A stretch of DNA of 64,000 bases, from the NCBI GenBank assembly GCA_016592635.1, contig AP023240.1, forward strand, positions 3,575,630 through 3,639,629, in the 5' to 3' direction. Position 1 is the first letter of the stretch. Each line of letters opens with the position of its first letter. Both the position numbers and the translations under genes were made by a program. Under the pieces are notes generated by a model. The model was not told the origin of the DNA. It saw only the letters and a program-made list of their open reading frames with translations, and did no database searches. This DNA comes from Methyloprofundus sp. (GTDB lineage Bacteria; Pseudomonadota; Gammaproteobacteria; Methylococcales; Methylomonadaceae). Below, in pieces: positions 9,081 to 19,044 of this stretch.

Positions 9081-10019
9081 ATGAAGTCGCTGTACCCCGA
9101 TATTGAACCTTTTCATAGCTTTTTTCTGGAAACAGAAAGCAAACACTCGGTTTATGTCGAGCAATCAGGCAATCCTGATGGAATACCTGTGGTATTTTTG
9201 CATGGAGGCCCTTGCTCAGGCACACGGCCTAGCCAACGTAGTTTTTTTGACCCAGAAAAGTATCATATTATCTTATTTGATCAACGCGGTAGCGGCCAAT
9301 CGCTCCCTTTTGGTGAATTAGAAAATAATAGCACTTCATATTTAATTAATGATATGGAAGCCATTCGCCAGCAATTAAATATTAAACAATGGCTACTATT
9401 TAGTGGCTCTTGGGGCAGCACTTTGGCATTGCTATACGCACAGCAATTTAGCTCATGTGTATCAGGTATTATTATTCGTGGTGTATTTTTGGCACGCCAA
9501 CAAGATTTGGACTGGTTTGTCCGTGATGGTGCCAGCCACCTTTACCCTGCACAATATCAGTGTTTATTGGATAGTTTGCCGGGACGTAATATTGAACTAC
9601 TCTATGAAACCTTATGGGGAGCTGATGAAATTGCAATCCGTCGTGTAACAAAAGCATGGATGCAATGGAGCTCACAAGTTGCTTTAGGGGATGACTACCA
9701 AGCAGAACAAATCCCTGAACGTATGACTCAAAAAATGGTTGCACAAGTAAAAATGGAGCTTAACTATGCTCGTCATCATTACTTTATTCGGGAAAATCAA
9801 GTGTTGGATAATTGCGCTATTTTACAAGAAATTCCGATCATTATTGTGCATGGTCAGCATGATTTTGTGTGCCCCATGGCCGCAGGATTTAGTTTAGCCA
9901 AAGCATTACCTCATGCTGAATATCGCGTTTTAAACCAAGCGGGGCATGTGGCCATTGGTGAACAGATGATCGATGCATTAGTCACCGCTACTGACCAAAT
10001 GTCAGCGAGATTAATTTAA
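9081..10019 (+). CDS. pip: Proline iminopeptidase
   Basis: An alpha/beta-hydrolase of 312 residues that removes N-terminal proline from peptides. Family motifs are FLHGGPCSGTRPSQRSFFDP and FDQRGSGQS for the oxyanion region, the nucleophile serine in FSGSWGSTLALLYA (families usually show GGSWGS), the aspartate in VHGQHDFVCP and the histidine in NQAGHVA. The lid region with WMQWS is also typical. A likely RBS GAGAG is 8-12 bases upstream of the ATG at 9081. Its stop codon shares one base with the ubiX start (TAATG), so the two are co-translated although their functions are unrelated. Confidence 0.9.
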   Translation: MKSLYPDIEPFHSFFLETESKHSVYVEQSGNPDGIPVVFLHGGPCSGTRPSQRSFFDPEKYHIILFDQRGSGQSLPFGELENNSTSYLINDMEAIRQQLNIKQWLLFSGSWGSTLALLYAQQFSSCVSGIIIRGVFLARQQDLDWFVRDGASHLYPAQYQCLLDSLPGRNIELLYETLWGADEIAIRRVTKAWMQWSSQVALGDDYQAEQIPERMTQKMVAQVKMELNYARHHYFIRENQVLDNCAILQEIPIIIVHGQHDFVCPMAAGFSLAKALPHAEYRVLNQAGHVAIGEQMIDALVTATDQMSARLI

Positions 10020-10600
10020 TGAGTAGTATGCAGAAAAAAAGATTAGTCATTGCTATGACGGGCGCGACGGGCGCAATATACGGCGTACGTATGCTACAAA
10101 TTTTACAACGGCAAGCAGACTGGGAGTCACATCTCGTCATTTCTAGCGCAGGTCTGGTTAATCTGAAATATGAAATGGATATGCCACGCAGTGATTTATA
10201 TGCATTAGCGGATGTCACTCATGGTATTGATGATATTGCTGCCTCTATTGCCAGTGGTTCCTTTAAAACAGAAGGTGTCATTATTGCGCCCTGCTCCATG
10301 AAAACGTTAGCAGCCATTGCACACGGCTTTGGTGATAACTTAATTTCTCGCTCTGCCGATGTCGCCTTAAAAGAACGCCGCCGTGTGGTGATCATGCCAC
10401 GAGAAACGCCATTAAACTTGGCGCATATTCGTAATATGGCCAGTGTTACCGAAATGGGCGGAATTATTTTTCCACCTATGCCCGCGTTTTATAATAAATC
10501 TAACTCTATTGCAGCAATGGTTGATGAAGGTGTTGGGCGGGTATTAGATATGTTTGGGGTGGATATAGAGGGGTTATTTACACCTTGGGAAGGGCTGTAG
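10019..10600 (+). CDS. ubiX: Flavin prenyltransferase UbiX
   Basis: UbiX joins dimethylallyl phosphate to FMN to make the prenylated flavin that UbiD-type decarboxylases use, here most likely in ubiquinone synthesis. The 193-residue chain starts VIAMTGATGAIYGVRMLQ, the FMN-binding start of the family, and carries IIAPCSMKTLAAIAHGFGDN and VIMPRETPLNLAHIRNM. It shares the last base of the pip stop codon with its own start. After its stop, the 253 bases to the next gene contain an imperfect hairpin near 10737-10765 with no T-run, but no obvious gene. Confidence 0.96.
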   Translation: MSSMQKKRLVIAMTGATGAIYGVRMLQILQRQADWESHLVISSAGLVNLKYEMDMPRSDLYALADVTHGIDDIAASIASGSFKTEGVIIAPCSMKTLAAIAHGFGDNLISRSADVALKERRRVVIMPRETPLNLAHIRNMASVTEMGGIIFPPMPAFYNKSNSIAAMVDEGVGRVLDMFGVDIEGLFTPWEGL

Positions 10601-10853
10601 TTTACAGCCGCCAATATTTTTCTATATTCTGAATTCGCATAATAGAAAAGGGGCGACTAGAAACTAGCAATAAGAAATGCATTATTCACCACAAGATACG
10701 CTTCGTTCCCCAGCACATCCTACACTTCTAATACAGAGGGAAGGCTACAAATATAGCCTCCTTCTCAGCATTGACAAAAATAACCTGACCCGATTGATCT
10801 GGTTTCCGTACATCAATCTAACCAATCGACTCAGATTATGTTGAACTATACAG

Positions 10854-11459
10854 CTATTTTTGCGTGCCTCTAATAAGTTCAAATGTTATAGGTGTTGCAT
10901 TAATTAATTGAAAATCTGCCTCATATGTTTGGCCACTATATGCACCTGTATCATCAAAAACATCAAGATTTGGAATATGTACGACACCATTTTTATCATC
11001 ATACTCGGTTCTTGATTCCTTTAAGCTACAAGTTGGGCACGCCAAATAACCAATACTTTCAATAATTTCTGGACCACCACCTATGAGATCAATATACCGT
11101 GTAATTAAAAGTTCATTGTTAGCTGATGTCATTGCCAATACAATCGTTCCAGTAGAACAAGTACCATTAATTATAGTTTCCACAAAAATAGCACCTGCAC
11201 TGTTGCCAGACTGGTAAGTCAACTGTGTATTGCATAAAACAGTAATGGCAGTAGCGGTAACTGTGGTGGTATAGTGAGTCGCAGCATATACACCGTTGTT
11301 CACTTCAACCTGAATACCTCTCACCGTGGTACTGGGAGAAAGACTATTGTTTAGCTCCCCCTCCCAGATTCCTCCTATTTTGTCTATTAAATCTGCCTTT
11401 ACTATCTGTAGGTTAGTTAATATTACGGTGGTAAAAAGAAATTTCATCAAGATTTTCAT
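10854..11459 (-). CDS. Unknown exported protein
   Basis: I do not recognise this 201-residue protein. It begins with a plausible signal peptide (MKILMKFLFTTVILTNLQIV, cut probably after KADL region) and the rest is rich in Thr, Ile and Asn with short beta-type stretches. Two cysteines in a CPTC pair lie near residue 142 and two more occur earlier (VLCNTQ, NGTCSTG), so disulfides in the periplasm or outside the cell are likely. It faces a long AT-rich gap upstream and ubiX is convergent to it. Thr/Asn content and lone position would fit a recently acquired or fast-evolving surface protein, which is an inference only. Confidence 0.6.
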   Translation of the reverse strand: MKILMKFLFTTVILTNLQIVKADLIDKIGGIWEGELNNSLSPSTTVRGIQVEVNNGVYAATHYTTTVTATAITVLCNTQLTYQSGNSAGAIFVETIINGTCSTGTIVLAMTSANNELLITRYIDLIGGGPEIIESIGYLACPTCSLKESRTEYDDKNGVVHIPNLDVFDDTGAYSGQTYEADFQLINATPITFELIRGTQK

Positions 11460-11996
11460 TTATTTCCCCTATATACATATTAAGTATAATGATTTATTTA
11501 TTATTATAATAATAATTAGACAGAATACCTTACTATCTTAAAATAGATCCATTCCGCCTATCCTAACTCTGATAATTTAAAAATTTATCTAAGCACTTAA
11601 TGACTATGAACTTCTCTGTACATAACAAAAAATCCAGCACCTACTTAGGTCGGATAAATATCAGATAGCCTTGACTGTAAATGGACTAGATGAAACACGC
11701 TATCACACCAAAAGGTGTTGCCAAGGACGATAATCATCTTACCTTACAAACGGCGCTAGTGTATAAAGAAAAATGCAAACGTAACGGAATACATAGCTAC
11801 TTATAGAAATGAAAAATTGACTGTACCCTGCATTTCCGTACCACCCTAATAAACCTGTACTATACCAATAGGTGATAAAATTAATCTGATTCGCACCGCC
11901 TGTGATGACCATTTTTTTGATAAACTTGTTTTAAAATATCAAGGAAATATCAACAATCAATCTGGCTGATCTTAACACCATCTTAATCAAAAAGTA
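11460..11996. other. AT-rich intergenic stretch, no gene seen
   Basis: The 537 bases between two minus-strand exported-protein genes contain no reading frame that looks like protein. Near 11490-11520 there is a run of TTATTATTATAATAATAAT that could hold the promoter of the downstream gene. The rest includes a short perfect palindrome CACCAAAAGGTG near 11707 but no terminator or repeat that recurs elsewhere in the window. Confidence 0.5.
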
Positions 11997-13418
11997 TTAA
12001 TCATCATCCCCTACCGCCATAAACACACCTTGACGCGGCGTACCACCCGTATGTACGGTTCTGGTAACCGTTAGTGTTTCTAAATTCAACTCATAAAAAG
12101 TACCACTATCACTAGCAAAAGCATAGAAATTCTCAGCAGCAGGATCTACAAATGAGGTGTGTGATTGTAGAATCTGACCATTTGCCTGTGGCGGGCTCAC
12201 TTCTACATCGGCTATTTTGGTATGGTTATCACTATTAATAACGGTGACAAAAGTATCTTTATGGTTAGTCACTACCGCCAAACCTTTGCTCGGTACAAAG
12301 CGCGTATGCGCACAGCCAATACCTGTTTCAACCACCGAAATGACTTGCATACTTTTTCGATTGATAACAAACATATGCCCTTCAGTCGAGCCTACATAAA
12401 TATAGGTGCCCCCTGGATGCAAATCGGCATGATGAGAACCCATAATGCTTGCATCAAAGCCGCTCAAATCAGCCGTTCTTTTCAATTCAATCGTGTCATC
12501 TTTAACGATAATCTCTAAAATTTTGGGCGCAATATCATTAGCGGGCGAACCTTCTGCAAGGGCATAATAAACATATTTATCATTACCATGCAGTGCAGCT
12601 CGATTACGTGCTACAAAATGATGTACTGAGGTTGGCGTATCGACCGCACCAAGAAGTTCAGTAGTAAAGCCAGTGGCACGCTCTCCATTTAGCTTATAGA
12701 GCTTAATACTACGATTGGCACGATCAATAACAGCAAATTTACGCTTTGAAAACCAGAATGGGTGCCCGGATGCCAAACCACCACCATAATCACCATTGGG
12801 TGTTGATATATCCGTTGAGCCTGCAGTCGCCAGCACAGTATCAGTGAATGGATCAATAATACTGCTCATTGGTTTATCAGCCCCTGCAATAATTTGCACG
12901 GTTAAATCAGCATTATAGGCTGCTCCTGAACGCGGCTTATGCTCTAAAGCGATACTGCCGGTATTCTCTAGTGTATCAGGGTTAATAATGTCGACTGAAT
13001 CTGCACCACGCGTAATAGCATAAATCTTATTTAAAGGCCCTGCTTGGTCTACAGGGTAAGGTGTTGCTGCGGTTGCAGTACTGCCTGCTTGTTCCATAGC
13101 GGGTATATCGATAGCAACAACACTATTAGTTGAAGGGTCGCCGTAAAATGCACGCTTTGAATAAGTATTATCCATATCTGCCATGCTGGCAGTTGCTTCC
13201 GTATTTTCAACCCCGCCAATTATTTCCCAAGTCCCTTGCTCTGTTATTTTAAAAGACACATCCTGATAGTGCCCCAGCTTACCTGGGGTATTAATGCTGG
13301 GAACAAATAATACATTATTATCAAATTCCGGACTTTGCTCTGCAAAGGCAGCACTTGGCAAGGCCAATATGGCCAGCATTGCGATATTCATTTTAGATAA
13401 ATTCAATTTAAACTCCAT
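11997..13418 (-). CDS. Exported YVTN-type beta-propeller protein
   Basis: A 473-residue protein with a clear Sec signal peptide (MNIAMLAILALPSAAFAEQS; the true start may be Met10 rather than Met1). The mature part is a series of about 40-60-residue repeats of the propeller type, for example YAITRGADSVDIINPDTLE, IYVGSTEGHMFVINRKSMQ and VTVINSDNHTKIADVEV, characteristic of YncE/YVTN proteins. Such proteins are periplasmic or secreted and bind ligands, metals or other proteins; no enzymatic residues are obvious. Several histidines (GSHHADLHPGG) might bind metal. It lies 92 bases downstream of another exported unknown on the same strand, so they may form one transcription unit. Confidence 0.8.
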   Translation of the reverse strand: MEFKLNLSKMNIAMLAILALPSAAFAEQSPEFDNNVLFVPSINTPGKLGHYQDVSFKITEQGTWEIIGGVENTEATASMADMDNTYSKRAFYGDPSTNSVVAIDIPAMEQAGSTATAATPYPVDQAGPLNKIYAITRGADSVDIINPDTLENTGSIALEHKPRSGAAYNADLTVQIIAGADKPMSSIIDPFTDTVLATAGSTDISTPNGDYGGGLASGHPFWFSKRKFAVIDRANRSIKLYKLNGERATGFTTELLGAVDTPTSVHHFVARNRAALHGNDKYVYYALAEGSPANDIAPKILEIIVKDDTIELKRTADLSGFDASIMGSHHADLHPGGTYIYVGSTEGHMFVINRKSMQVISVVETGIGCAHTRFVPSKGLAVVTNHKDTFVTVINSDNHTKIADVEVSPPQANGQILQSHTSFVDPAAENFYAFASDSGTFYELNLETLTVTRTVHTGGTPRQGVFMAVGDDD

Positions 13419-13510
13419 TGTTGTTAATAATAAAACTGTATGATTAAAAGCCCTTTTTAAAAAGCCATCATTAGGGGGGCAATTTAATAATAGGTCTCAA
13501 GTTCATGTGC

Positions 13511-14332
13511 TTATAAAGCTGTCATGTCACTCTGTAAACTACTGACCGTGGCTGGCTCTGTCTGCCCTAACGCAGGATAAAAAACCAACTTAAATACGCC
13601 ATCTTGCTGGTGAAAATATTTACCTGCATACATCGCTTCGCGCAAAGTCGTTAAACTATCTGCTTGAAAATAGACCCTTGTTAATAATTGTTCTTGGCCA
13701 CCCTCTAGTTGATACAAATTATGCTGGAACTCCACTAAGCCCTGTGCAGTATTAACAAGACTATAATTGACGGTGTATGGGTGATCATCTAATTGATAGG
13801 TGGCTGAACGCACATCATTATTGATCTGAGCAAGCATAACAGGACGTATCATTTGAAAGTTAAATTTTGGAACCAAGGTATCTTGAATAAAGCGTTCATT
13901 ATCAAGCGCTGCAACGCGAAAATTTGCCTGCTTATTAGCATCAAAAGTAAACCTTATATCAACAGGATCCCCCTCAATATTAACAATAAGTCCAAATACG
14001 CCCATTTTTTTAAAAAATCGCACATTATTATTGGCAAAAAATAGGTACCCCAATTTATTGTTTGCCATATCTTTGATAGTGACATCTAAATTAGCGGGGT
14101 AAGAACGATTACTCGGTAATTTTTTATAGTTAAGATCAAATTGATACTGCTTACCAGCATCACTGGAAAAAATAAAATTAATGCTGGTTCTCCCCTCTCC
14201 AACATCGCTTAGCTGCAAATTCTTTTGGATATTAATACCCGCGCCATGAATGTTTAAATTGAAGGGTAATGTCTCAGCCACCACTATTTGGCTACAAGCA
14301 AACATAAGGAGACTAAATGCTAATTTTTTCAT
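13511..14332 (-). CDS. Unknown exported beta-rich protein
   Basis: The protein is 273 residues from the ATG at 14332, which is preceded by AGGA at good distance and begins a typical signal peptide (MKKLAFSLLMFACSQIVVAE, cut after AVAE-like VVAE). A longer version starting at 14446 would bury that signal peptide and is less likely. The mature chain alternates hydrophobic and polar residues (LNIHGAGINIQKNLQLSDVG, FDLNYKKLPSN), suggesting an outer-membrane-associated or lipid-binding beta fold. I cannot name a family. It lies upstream of the beta-propeller gene on the same strand, so a shared role outside the cytoplasm is possible. Confidence 0.65.
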   Translation of the reverse strand: MKKLAFSLLMFACSQIVVAETLPFNLNIHGAGINIQKNLQLSDVGEGRTSINFIFSSDAGKQYQFDLNYKKLPSNRSYPANLDVTIKDMANNKLGYLFFANNNVRFFKKMGVFGLIVNIEGDPVDIRFTFDANKQANFRVAALDNERFIQDTLVPKFNFQMIRPVMLAQINNDVRSATYQLDDHPYTVNYSLVNTAQGLVEFQHNLYQLEGGQEQLLTRVYFQADSLTTLREAMYAGKYFHQQDGVFKLVFYPALGQTEPATVSSLQSDMTAL

Positions 14333-14763
14333 TACTATTCCTATGTATTGAAAATGAGTGAAATTTTTAAAATTAAAGCCGACTAAAACTAAAGAATGTA
14401 AATTCACAATACTACCTGCCCCATAAAAAGCGACAGACATGGGCAAAAGGTCTCATACGGTAGGATTTAATCCTCGAATACAACCAAGCTTGGGAAGCTG
14501 AAAGCACTAACAACCAAAGCAATTCCTTATGTTTTTTAGATTATTTATATATAGATATATACCGATATAGAAGACCAACAAACAGCCTCTTGGAAAATAA
14601 ATTGTCTTAATTAAACTAAGTATAACGACTAGTTAATAATAATTGCAAGTCAATTACATTAAATTTTGAAGGGTAAGAGTATAAAACTCAATGATAGTTT
14701 TATAGAAAGCACCGTCAACCTGCTAGACCTACCCCTGATTAACGGCCTACGATAACCTACTAT
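14333..14763. other. AT-rich intergenic stretch, no gene seen
   Basis: About 430 bases lie between the exported unknown and the Kazal-like lipoprotein gene. They contain AT-dinucleotide runs near 14542-14566 and no credible coding frame, tRNA or terminator. The stretch 14560-14650 could contain the promoter of the gene starting at 14332. Confidence 0.45.
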
Positions 14764-15006
14764 TTATTGACTACACTCTCTCTCAGTATAGCCAACTACT
14801 TCACTATCACTGCAGGCACTACAAGCACTAGGATAAGTTTTAACTGCCCCCGCTTGCTCCACTTCAGCACAAACTGGCTTAAATATCATGGTACAAACTT
14901 GCGGCCTTGGCTCTGTACACGCAATAAAGCCAGCGGGTCGCTCAGGCACATTCTGACAAGCAGTCAACAATAACGCTAACAAAACAATACTATTTCTAAT
15001 TTTCAT
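14764..15006 (-). CDS. Small Kazal-like lipoprotein
   Basis: This 80-residue protein has a lipoprotein signal peptide ending LLLTAC, with Cys17 as the lipid-bearing residue. The remaining 63 residues have a Kazal-like cysteine pattern (FIACTEPRPQVCTMIFKPVC ... TYPSACSACSD ... ERECSQ), including the family's KPVCAEV and the Y-x-S-x-C core. Kazal domains usually inhibit serine proteases; in gammaproteobacteria many similar small lipoproteins exist with no known target. It is 49 bases downstream of the csiV-like gene, on the same strand, and may be read from the same transcript. Confidence 0.75.
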   Translation of the reverse strand: MKIRNSIVLLALLLTACQNVPERPAGFIACTEPRPQVCTMIFKPVCAEVEQAGAVKTYPSACSACSDSEVVGYTERECSQ

Positions 15007-15055
15007 TGTAATTTCCTAAAAACACCTTAGGCGACTGAAAAATAATACACTTTAC

Positions 15056-15586
15056 TTAGTCTTGCTCAACCAACGATAATTTAAGCACCACCCCAAAGAA
15101 TGGGTGATCTAAATAGTGCACTTCATTTAACATTACCCGCCGTTTTTCGGTAATACGATAAAATAAAGCGTCTCCTTCAATAGTTTCGGTTGGCCCAAAC
15201 TCTATATCAGCGAGTACATGTAATAAATTACCACGCTGAATTTTCAACCACCCATGCAAGTTTTCTGCTTCATCAGTAATATTGATCGGTAAACTAATAC
15301 GGTCACTTTTTACAGGCACTCGCCAAGATTGATAACTAAAGGGCTGATAGCCCCCTGCCCTGCGTAAGCGATTATATATATTTTGCAAACTCTTGGAGCC
15401 GGGTTTGACGGCAGCATAAACGCTAACAGGCTCAAGTTCTGCTTCTACTTGATTAAACAATTCAGTATTAGGTGCGCTTTGCTGAAACACAATGACTTCA
15501 ATTTGAAACCAACGCTCACCAGCCTGAGCCGTGTAATTAAATAAAAAAAGTGCCGTAATTAAGAGTAGCTGCAAGTGCTTATTCAT
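15056..15586 (-). CDS. CsiV-like periplasmic protein
   Basis: The 176-residue protein has a signal peptide (MNKHLQLLLITALFLFNYTA, then QAGE) followed by ERWFQIEVIVFQQ, the conserved start of the CsiV family. The C-terminal part holds the typical RRVMLNEVHYLDHPFFGVVL. CsiV of Shewanella and Pseudomonas is a peptidoglycan-binding periplasmic protein that is usually found just after mfd, exactly as here: its start overlaps the mfd stop by four bases (ATGA). This linkage is the best evidence for the assignment. Function in this organism is unknown. Confidence 0.82.
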   Translation of the reverse strand: MNKHLQLLLITALFLFNYTAQAGERWFQIEVIVFQQSAPNTELFNQVEAELEPVSVYAAVKPGSKSLQNIYNRLRRAGGYQPFSYQSWRVPVKSDRISLPINITDEAENLHGWLKIQRGNLLHVLADIEFGPTETIEGDALFYRITEKRRVMLNEVHYLDHPFFGVVLKLSLVEQD

Positions 15587-18500
15587 GAATCATCCGTTAA
15601 TTGAGTTAATAACGTGCTAATAAACGCTATTTTATCATCAGTAGTGGCAAATTTTTGGGTAAAGCGCAGTTTATCGCCGCCCTCAAACTTATATATATTG
15701 GCTTGTGTCTGAATCAACATTAATAATTGTTGCATATTCAATTTAGGGTCAGCGGCAAATAGCAAACGCCCACCTTCTCCATGTGCATCAATTTTCTTCA
15801 CCCCAATATCACTGGCTTGCTGCTTTAACTCCGTCACTGCAAACAAGGCCTTAGTTTGCTCCGGTAACAGGCCAAAACGATCAATCATTTCAATCTGCAA
15901 TGCCTTTAATTCATCTTTACTATCAGTACTGGCAATACGCTTATATAATACCAAGCGCGCATGAATATCAGGCAAATAATCTTCAGGAATCAAGGCAGCA
16001 GTCTGCAAATCAACCTCTGTCCCTGTATGCATGGGTGCATCCAGTTCTGGTTGCTTACCCGATTTTAAAGCATTCACAGCTCGCTCCAGCAATTCAGTAT
16101 ATAAAGTAAAGCCTATCTCCTGAATTTGTCCACTTTGACCATCGCCCAATAACTCCCCTGCTCCGCGAATTTCCATATCATGAGTTGATAACAAAAATCC
16201 TGCACCTAATTCACCTGACGTTTCTAAAGCCTCCAAGCGTTTTACCGCATCTTTACTCATCAATTTTTTAGGCGGGGTAATGAAATAAGCATAAGCTCTA
16301 TGGTGCGAACGCCCTACTCGGCCACGCAGTTGATGCAATTGTGCTAAACCTAATTTATCAGCACGGTTAATGATAATCGTATTGGCTGTCGGAATATCAA
16401 TACCACTTTCAATAATCGTAGTACTCAATAACACATTAAAACGTTGGTGATAAAAATCCAACATAATACGCTCTAGTTCACGCTCAGGCATCTGCCCATG
16501 TGCTATTTCAATACGCGCTTCTGGCACCAGTTTTTCTAATTCACGCGCCATTTTATCCATAGATTTAACATCATTATGCAAAAAATACATCTGCCCACCA
16601 CGCTTAATTTCTCGCTGACAAGCTTCCTTAACTAATGAATCAATCCATTCTGAAATAAAAGTACGAATCGCATGGCGGTTAGGTGGTGGAGTCGCAATAA
16701 TGGAAACATCACGTAAACCTGACATGGCCATATTTAAAGTCCGCGGAATCGGCGTTGCCGTCAAAGTTAATAAATCTACTTCCTGACGTATCGCTTTGAA
16801 ATGCTCTTTCTGACGCACCCCAAAACGATGTTCTTCATCAATAATGACTAAACCCAAATCACGGTACTTAATCTCTTTGGAAAGCAGTTTATGCGTACCA
16901 ATCACAATATCAACTTTACCATCAGCCAATTCAGCAATAATAGCTTTCTGTTGCTTGGGGGTTTGAAAGCGCGATAATACTTCAACTCGAAATGGCCAGT
17001 CGGCAAAGCGGTCACGAAAATTTTGAAAATGCTGCTGTGCCAATAAAGTGGTTGGCACTAACACCGCTACTTGCCGACCACTTTGCGCTGCAATAAAGGT
17101 CGCCCGCATCGCCACTTCAGTTTTTCCAAAACCCACATCACCACAAATTACCCGATCCATAGGCTGACCTGAACTCATATCTTCTAAAATACTATCAATC
17201 GAAGTTTGTTGGTCTGGGGTTTCTTCAAAGGGAAATGCATCCGCAAATGCTAGGTATTCGGATTGTTCATATGCAAATGCATGTCCTTTATTCAAAGCAC
17301 GCTTTGCATGAATATCCAGTAATTCAGCCGCTACATCATGAATTTTCTCTAACGCTTTTTTCTTCGCCTTACTCCATTGATCACCACCCAAACGATGCAG
17401 CGGTGCTGTATCAGGATTAACTCCAGTATAACGCCCAATTACATCTAGCGCTGATACCGGCACATACAACTTATCTTCGTTAGCATATTCCAGCGTTAAA
17501 AATTCAGCATCAATATCACCAAATTGTAAAACCTGTAGTCCTAAGTAACGCCCCACACCGTGCTCCTGATGCACAACAGGTGAGCCTACCGTCAATTCAT
17601 TCAGGTTATTAACTATTTTTTCCAACTCATGCGCGGCAGATTTTTTGCGCCTACGTCGCTGTTGTGCCTTATCACCCATTAACTGAGTTTCGGTAATAAT
17701 GGCCAAACCAGCTTGTTGTAAATATAAACTATGATCTAAAGGCGCAACCACGATACAAGGTGAATTTTCCTGCTGTAAAAACTGCTGCCAGCTGTCTACC
17801 TGCTTGGCTTTAATTTTAAAAGAGCGTAATTTATCCTGCAATGCCTCACGATGCCCCGCTGTTTCTGCAGCAAACAATACCCGACTCTCGGTATTCGCCA
17901 AAAAAGCTTTTAAACGACTCGCTGGATCTTTTAAGCGCGCATCAATTGTCACCTCAGGCAATGCCACACTCTCAGCGAGCCATTCTACGTGCTCGGCTTG
18001 TTCCGCTAGCCCACCTAGCTGAATACGACGGAATTTATGTAACTGCTCAACAAATTCATCCGCTTGTATATACAATAATTCAGGTGCTAATAATGGCCGC
18101 TCTAAGTCATATTTTCGCTGCTCAAAACGCTCCGCAATTTCAGCCGAAAATTGCTGTGTTGCTTGTGCAATCGTTTCAGGCAAAATAAAGACAGTTTTGG
18201 CAGGCAAATAATCAAATAAAGTATCGGTACTCTCAACGAATAAAGGCAAGTACGCTTCAATACCACTCGGCGTAATCCCTTTACTCACATCTTGATAAAG
18301 TGTATTTTTTTGATAACTATCAGGAAACGCCTCTCTAAATCCTTGGCGAAAATAATTAATCGCCTCATCGGTAAAAGGAAATTCTCGTGCCGGAAATAAT
18401 TCCACCGCCTCTACTTTACCCAATGAACGCTGAGTTTCAGGATCAAAAGTGCGAATCGACTCCACATCTTCATCGAATAATTCAATCCGAAATGGGTATT

Positions 18501-19044
18501 GGCTCCCCATTGGAAATAGGTCAATAATCGAGCCACGCACTGCAAATTCGGCATGTTGCACTACTTGTGAAACGCACTGATAACCAACAGCTTCCAGCTT
18601 AATTCTATTTAATTCCAAATTAAACTGGCTACCATTATTTATCACAAAGCTATTCGCTAAAACATGCTCCCTAGGTGCCAAGCGATGCATTAGAGTCGCT
18701 ACCGATAATACTAAAGCCCCTCGAGTCACCTCAGGTAATTTAGCCAAAGATTTTAAACGCTCTGAAACAATTTCAGGTAATGGCGAAAATACATCATAAG
18801 GCAGAATTTCCCAATCAGGGAAATGCAGAATAGGATACTCATCCTGCAAAAAGAACGATAACTCATGCTCCAGTCGTAAAGCTGTTTGTGAATCTGGGGT
18901 TAATACCACAAACAAACGCTCTTCTGCTTTAATTGCGGTTGCAATCGCTAAGGAATCGCTACAACCTTGCAAGCCACTCCAAAATACGGGCTGTTTTATT
19001 TTATGAGGGATTTTAGGGGTAAAAATGGCTTGAGTGTCAGACAT
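15583..19044 (-). CDS. mfd: Transcription-repair coupling factor
   Basis: Mfd pushes RNA polymerase stalled at DNA lesions off the template and recruits the UvrABC system. The 1153-residue length is normal. The order of domains is: UvrB-like N-terminal part without active helicase motifs (HFPDWEILPYDVFSP near 100), RNA-polymerase-interacting domain starting VVHQEHGVGRYLGL (about 490), then a full RecG-like translocase with Walker A GDVGFGKTEVAMRA, DEEHRFGVRQ and TATPIPRTLN, the TRG motif region GRVGRSHHRAYAYF, and the C-terminal autoinhibitory domain. It overlaps the csiV-like gene by four bases. The 208 bases separating it from hsdR hold no recognised gene. Confidence 0.97.
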   Translation of the reverse strand: MSDTQAIFTPKIPHKIKQPVFWSGLQGCSDSLAIATAIKAEERLFVVLTPDSQTALRLEHELSFFLQDEYPILHFPDWEILPYDVFSPLPEIVSERLKSLAKLPEVTRGALVLSVATLMHRLAPREHVLANSFVINNGSQFNLELNRIKLEAVGYQCVSQVVQHAEFAVRGSIIDLFPMGSQYPFRIELFDEDVESIRTFDPETQRSLGKVEAVELFPAREFPFTDEAINYFRQGFREAFPDSYQKNTLYQDVSKGITPSGIEAYLPLFVESTDTLFDYLPAKTVFILPETIAQATQQFSAEIAERFEQRKYDLERPLLAPELLYIQADEFVEQLHKFRRIQLGGLAEQAEHVEWLAESVALPEVTIDARLKDPASRLKAFLANTESRVLFAAETAGHREALQDKLRSFKIKAKQVDSWQQFLQQENSPCIVVAPLDHSLYLQQAGLAIITETQLMGDKAQQRRRRKKSAAHELEKIVNNLNELTVGSPVVHQEHGVGRYLGLQVLQFGDIDAEFLTLEYANEDKLYVPVSALDVIGRYTGVNPDTAPLHRLGGDQWSKAKKKALEKIHDVAAELLDIHAKRALNKGHAFAYEQSEYLAFADAFPFEETPDQQTSIDSILEDMSSGQPMDRVICGDVGFGKTEVAMRATFIAAQSGRQVAVLVPTTLLAQQHFQNFRDRFADWPFRVEVLSRFQTPKQQKAIIAELADGKVDIVIGTHKLLSKEIKYRDLGLVIIDEEHRFGVRQKEHFKAIRQEVDLLTLTATPIPRTLNMAMSGLRDVSIIATPPPNRHAIRTFISEWIDSLVKEACQREIKRGGQMYFLHNDVKSMDKMARELEKLVPEARIEIAHGQMPERELERIMLDFYHQRFNVLLSTTIIESGIDIPTANTIIINRADKLGLAQLHQLRGRVGRSHHRAYAYFITPPKKLMSKDAVKRLEALETSGELGAGFLLSTHDMEIRGAGELLGDGQSGQIQEIGFTLYTELLERAVNALKSGKQPELDAPMHTGTEVDLQTAALIPEDYLPDIHARLVLYKRIASTDSKDELKALQIEMIDRFGLLPEQTKALFAVTELKQQASDIGVKKIDAHGEGGRLLFAADPKLNMQQLLMLIQTQANIYKFEGGDKLRFTQKFATTDDKIAFISTLLTQLTDDS

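Noticed and set aside
14332..14446. Longer start for the exported unknown at 13511
   Set aside because: It would put 38 residues before a good signal peptide; the ATG at 14332 has its own AGGA.
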